Positions 62,065 to 64,000 of a DNA stretch of 64,000 bases are shown here, piece by piece. The translations under genes and the position numbers were made by a program. Positions within the stretch are counted from its first letter, which is position 1. Every line of letters starts with the position of its first letter. The notes beneath the pieces were generated by a model, which did no database searches, was not told where the DNA came from, and saw only the letters and a program-made list of their open reading frames with translations. Origin of the DNA: Pseudonocardia sp. HH130629-09 (lineage in GTDB: Bacteria; Actinomycetota; Actinomycetes; Mycobacteriales; Pseudonocardiaceae); contig NZ_CP011868.1 of assembly GCF_001294645.1 (NCBI RefSeq), positions 1,922,001-1,986,000 of the forward strand, in the 5' to 3' direction.

Positions 62065-62096
62065 ATCCCCGGGGCCGGAGATCCGGCCCCGGGGAT
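62065..62096. terminator. Hairpin between the SDR gene and tRNA-Val copy 1
   Basis: Perfect 14-bp stem: arms 62065-62078 and 62083-62096. It can end both the SDR mRNA and the tRNA transcript from the right. A related hairpin follows tRNA-Val copy 2. Confidence 0.8.
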
Positions 62097-62104
62097 CTGG
62101 GACA

Positions 62105-62179
<75 letters not shown>

Positions 62180-62180
62180 G

Positions 62181-62252
62181 AGGCGGCGGCGGGAATCGAA
62201 CCCGCGTACAGGGCTTTGCAGGCCCTTGCCTAAGCCACTCGGCCACGCCGCC
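62181..62252 (-). tRNA. tRNA-Cys (GCA)
   Basis: Minus strand, 72-nt body with acceptor GGCGGCG/CGCCGCC, anticodon GCA in the loop of GGGCC...AGCCC, T-arm GCGGG-TTCGATT-CCCGC, discriminator T. CCA is not encoded. Confidence 0.96.
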
Positions 62253-62282
62253 GGAAACCGGCCTGCTGTCGCGGCCCGGCAG

Positions 62283-62355
62283 AGCGGACGACGGGATTCG
62301 AACCCGCGACCCTCACCTTGGCAAGGTGATGCGCTACCAGCTGCGCTACGTCCGC
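62283..62355 (-). tRNA. tRNA-Gly (GCC), copy 2
   Basis: Identical in its 73-nt body to copies 1 and 3, minus strand, without encoded CCA. It lies 30 bases upstream of tRNA-Cys and is probably co-transcribed. Confidence 0.97.
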
Positions 62356-62560
62356 ATGTCGCACCGTTCCCGAAGCGTTTCCGCGAGTTCCCGGTGCGTT
62401 GGGAGAACAGTAGCGCACGGTCCGTGGCCGCTGTCGAGGGGGTACCCGATGATCGTCTGCCCAGGTCGGCGGTGTCACGACGGTCGGAGGCGTCCGGGGG
62501 AGCGCGCTGCCGGCCTCCCGCGGGCCGTGTCGGCCATCCGGTCACGTCCGGGAAAAGCAA

Positions 62561-62593
62561 GATCCCCGAGGCCGACGTGCGGCCCCGGGGATC
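62561..62593 (-). terminator. Hairpin after tRNA-Val copy 2
   Basis: A 13-bp stem with one mismatch: arms 62561-62573 and 62581-62593. Sequence resembles the hairpin at 62065-62096, including the spacing to the tRNA. Confidence 0.7.
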
Positions 62594-62600
62594 CGGGAAA

Positions 62601-62675
<75 letters not shown>

Positions 62676-62694
62676 GTGGGAAGAGAATTCTCCG

Positions 62695-62767
62695 AGCGGA
62701 CGACGGGATTCGAACCCGCGACCCTCACCTTGGCAAGGTGATGCGCTACCAGCTGCGCTACGTCCGC
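62695..62767 (-). tRNA. tRNA-Gly (GCC), copy 3
   Basis: Identical body to copies 1 and 2, minus strand, 19 bases upstream of tRNA-Val copy 2; first tRNA of the cluster. CCA is not encoded. Confidence 0.97.
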
Positions 62768-62922
62768 ACCGTGCACCGCGTCCCGGGCCGTGAGACCCGT
62801 CCGCGGCGCGGTGAGAGAACATTAGCACCCGCCCCGAGGGGGGTCCGACCGCCCCCTCTCGCCACCACCGGATGTCCTCTCACGTGCGGAGACGTGCTCC
62901 GCCCGGTGGTGGGTGCCTCGGT

Positions 62923-63351
62923 TCAGTCCCGGGCGGTGGTGTCCAGCAGGTCCGCGAGAGCGGCGTCGAAGTCGAGCCACGAGTACTCGGCGGCGGCGGG
63001 CACGGCGTCGTAGGTCGCCTGCAGGAACTCCGACAGGGTCGCCGCGGAGGTGGTGAACAGGGCGTGACCCGAGGGGGAGGTGAGCTCGAGCTCGATCCGG
63101 GTCGGGTCGTCGCTCATCGGCTGCACTCGGACGTCGCCGGTGCCGGCGGAGTCGACCAGGCCGTCGCCGAGCAGGTCGCGGGCGAAGACCCAGTCGACCG
63201 TGGTGTCGTGGCCGGTCTTGAACGAGGCCTGGACGGCGTAGGGGTCGCGGCTCGTGTAGGACAGTTCGACCTTCACGGGCACGACGGGCGCGTCCGGAGC
63301 GATGAGCTCGAACATGGCCGTCGCCCGGATCGTCTTGGACTCGTCGCGCAT
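62923..63351 (-). CDS. SsgA-family sporulation/cell-division regulator
   Basis: A 142-residue SsgA-like protein: FELIAPDAPVVPVKVELSYT, SRDPYAVQASFKTGHDTTVD, WVFARDLLGDGLVDSAGTGD and a final LSEFLQATYDAVPAAAEYSW. The D-P-Y-A-V and W-x-F-A-R-D-L-L motifs are the family signature. SsgA-like proteins occur only in morphologically complex actinobacteria and guide septum placement and spore-wall assembly; SsgB is the most widespread type and the likely class here. AGAGGA lies 6 bases before the ATG. Confidence 0.93.
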   Translation of the reverse strand: MRDESKTIRATAMFELIAPDAPVVPVKVELSYTSRDPYAVQASFKTGHDTTVDWVFARDLLGDGLVDSAGTGDVRVQPMSDDPTRIELELTSPSGHALFTTSAATLSEFLQATYDAVPAAAEYSWLDFDAALADLLDTTARD

Positions 63352-63630
63352 CGGTGATCCTCTTTCGTGGGGGCGTTGCGTGGGGCGTCAGTGTGGGAAC
63401 GAGAGAGAAGGCCTCGGGGTGACGGGTTCGATGCGCATGAACGTGGGTCACCGTGGGATGACCCCCGATCGAGTCACAACGGTGTAACTCATCGCGTGCG
63501 ACGACGGGGCTGAACGGGGCTCGGCGCCGTCCTGGCGTGTGAGCCGCGCAGCTTAGAACGACTACTCTCGTCGGAGTCCGAACCGGAACGGGTGCGGACA
63601 CCGAACACAGCAATCGTGAGGACAACGCTG
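63352..63630. other. SsgA-sigma factor divergent intergenic region
   Basis: About 280 bases. I see GGGTCA/TGACCC separated by 8 bases near 63444-63463 and an imperfect GAGTCAC/GTAACTC dyad near 63472-63491, either of which could bind a developmental regulator. No promoter can be fixed with confidence and no RNA gene is evident. Confidence 0.35.
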
Positions 63631-64000
63631 GTGGCAGGCATCGCCGATCCGCCGGACCGCCCCGAGCACGGGCGGGCCGCCGGGCCTGCCGCGCGCCGTG
63701 ATCCGTCACGTCGTGACGACGCCGGGGACGCGCGTCTCGTGCAACGGATCGTGTCCGGGGACTCGACCGCACTGGGCGAGCTGTACGACCGGTTCGGGCG
63801 CCAGGCCTACTCCCTCGCGCGGCGCATCTGCGCCGACGAGGGTCTCGCCGAGGACGTCGTCCAGGAGGTCTTCCTGGCCTTCTGGCGCGACCCGTCGCGC
63901 TTCGACCCGGCCAAGGGCCGGTTCGGAACCTGGCTGTTGACCCTGGTGCACCACAAGTCCGTCGACGCCGTCCGCCGGGAGAGTGCCATCCGGCGTCGCA
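63631..64000 (+). CDS. Sigma-70 family RNA polymerase sigma factor (ECF type), 5' part
   Basis: The gene runs off the right edge; 123 residues are visible. After a disordered start comes sigma region 2: LVQRIVSGDSTALGELYDRF, AYSLARRICADEGLAEDVVQ, EVFLAFWRDPSRFDPAKGRF and GTWLLTLVHHKSVDAVRRES. The D-V-V-Q-E-V-F-L-x-x-W core-binding helix and the R-x-x-x-V-D-x-x-R segment are well kept. Region 4 is outside the window. The GTG at 63631 has TGAGGA 8 bases upstream; GTG at 63616 is an alternative. It is divergent from the SsgA-type gene. Confidence 0.9.
   Translation, partial: MAGIADPPDRPEHGRAAGPAARRDPSRRDDAGDARLVQRIVSGDSTALGELYDRFGRQAYSLARRICADEGLAEDVVQEVFLAFWRDPSRFDPAKGRFGTWLLTLVHHKSVDAVRRESAIRRR

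Overview
The window is very GC-rich chromosomal DNA from a high-GC actinobacterium. An SsgA-family sporulation/division protein, a GlnR box in front of glnA, many apparently leaderless genes and the gene order point to Pseudonocardiaceae, most plausibly Pseudonocardia; the genus is inference. No plasmid, phage or CRISPR locus is seen.

The left part (about 3.9-35.5 kb) is an ancient housekeeping block. Its order, glnA - RDD - DUF4191 - lipA - lipB - TIGR01777 - sucB - pepA - gcvT - ilvE - cobS - cobT - DUF3043 - glycerate kinase - HesB - adenosine kinase - asnB - ctaC - ctaF, matches my recollection of M. tuberculosis Rv2220 back to Rv2199c. Lineage-specific changes include an SDR and an LLM oxidoreductase between lipA and lipB, lpd next to sucB, and cobU fused to the front of cobT. 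Much of the block concerns lipoate: LipB and LipA make the cofactor, SucB (two lipoyl domains) and Lpd use it, and GcvT belongs to another lipoate-dependent system. The right end of the block makes the terminal oxidase subunits CtaC and CtaF.

Left of the block (0-3.8 kb) are a DUF385 fragment, a GlcG/HbpS-like gene, a GlsB-type stress membrane protein, a decayed barstar-like immunity gene beside an 18-bp inverted-repeat element, and an unusual protein with four tandem cold-shock domains.

From 35.6 to 60 kb the content is more accessory: an epimerase/TetR divergent pair with two operator dyads, an acyl-CoA dehydrogenase, a two-component system, a secreted or anchored trypsin-like protease, a thioredoxin-NHL protein, a DICT-domain protein, an MmyB-like regulator with an NTF2-fold partner, PAP2, pgi, DoxX, a HipA-like kinase with DUF3037, a P450, a metallophosphoesterase, and an adrenodoxin-reductase-like flavoprotein behind a probable IdeR/DmdR iron box. 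A cysteine-free L31 gene lies divergent to a small Cys-rich protein. Remnants of an Lrp regulator, an aromatic monooxygenase, an Fpg glycosylase and an MFS transporter record gene loss.

The right end (60-64 kb) has two SDR genes, six tRNA genes on the minus strand (Gly x3, Val x2, Cys) with a duplicated Gly/Val/terminator unit, an SsgA-family gene and the start of a sigma-70 family gene cut by the window edge.
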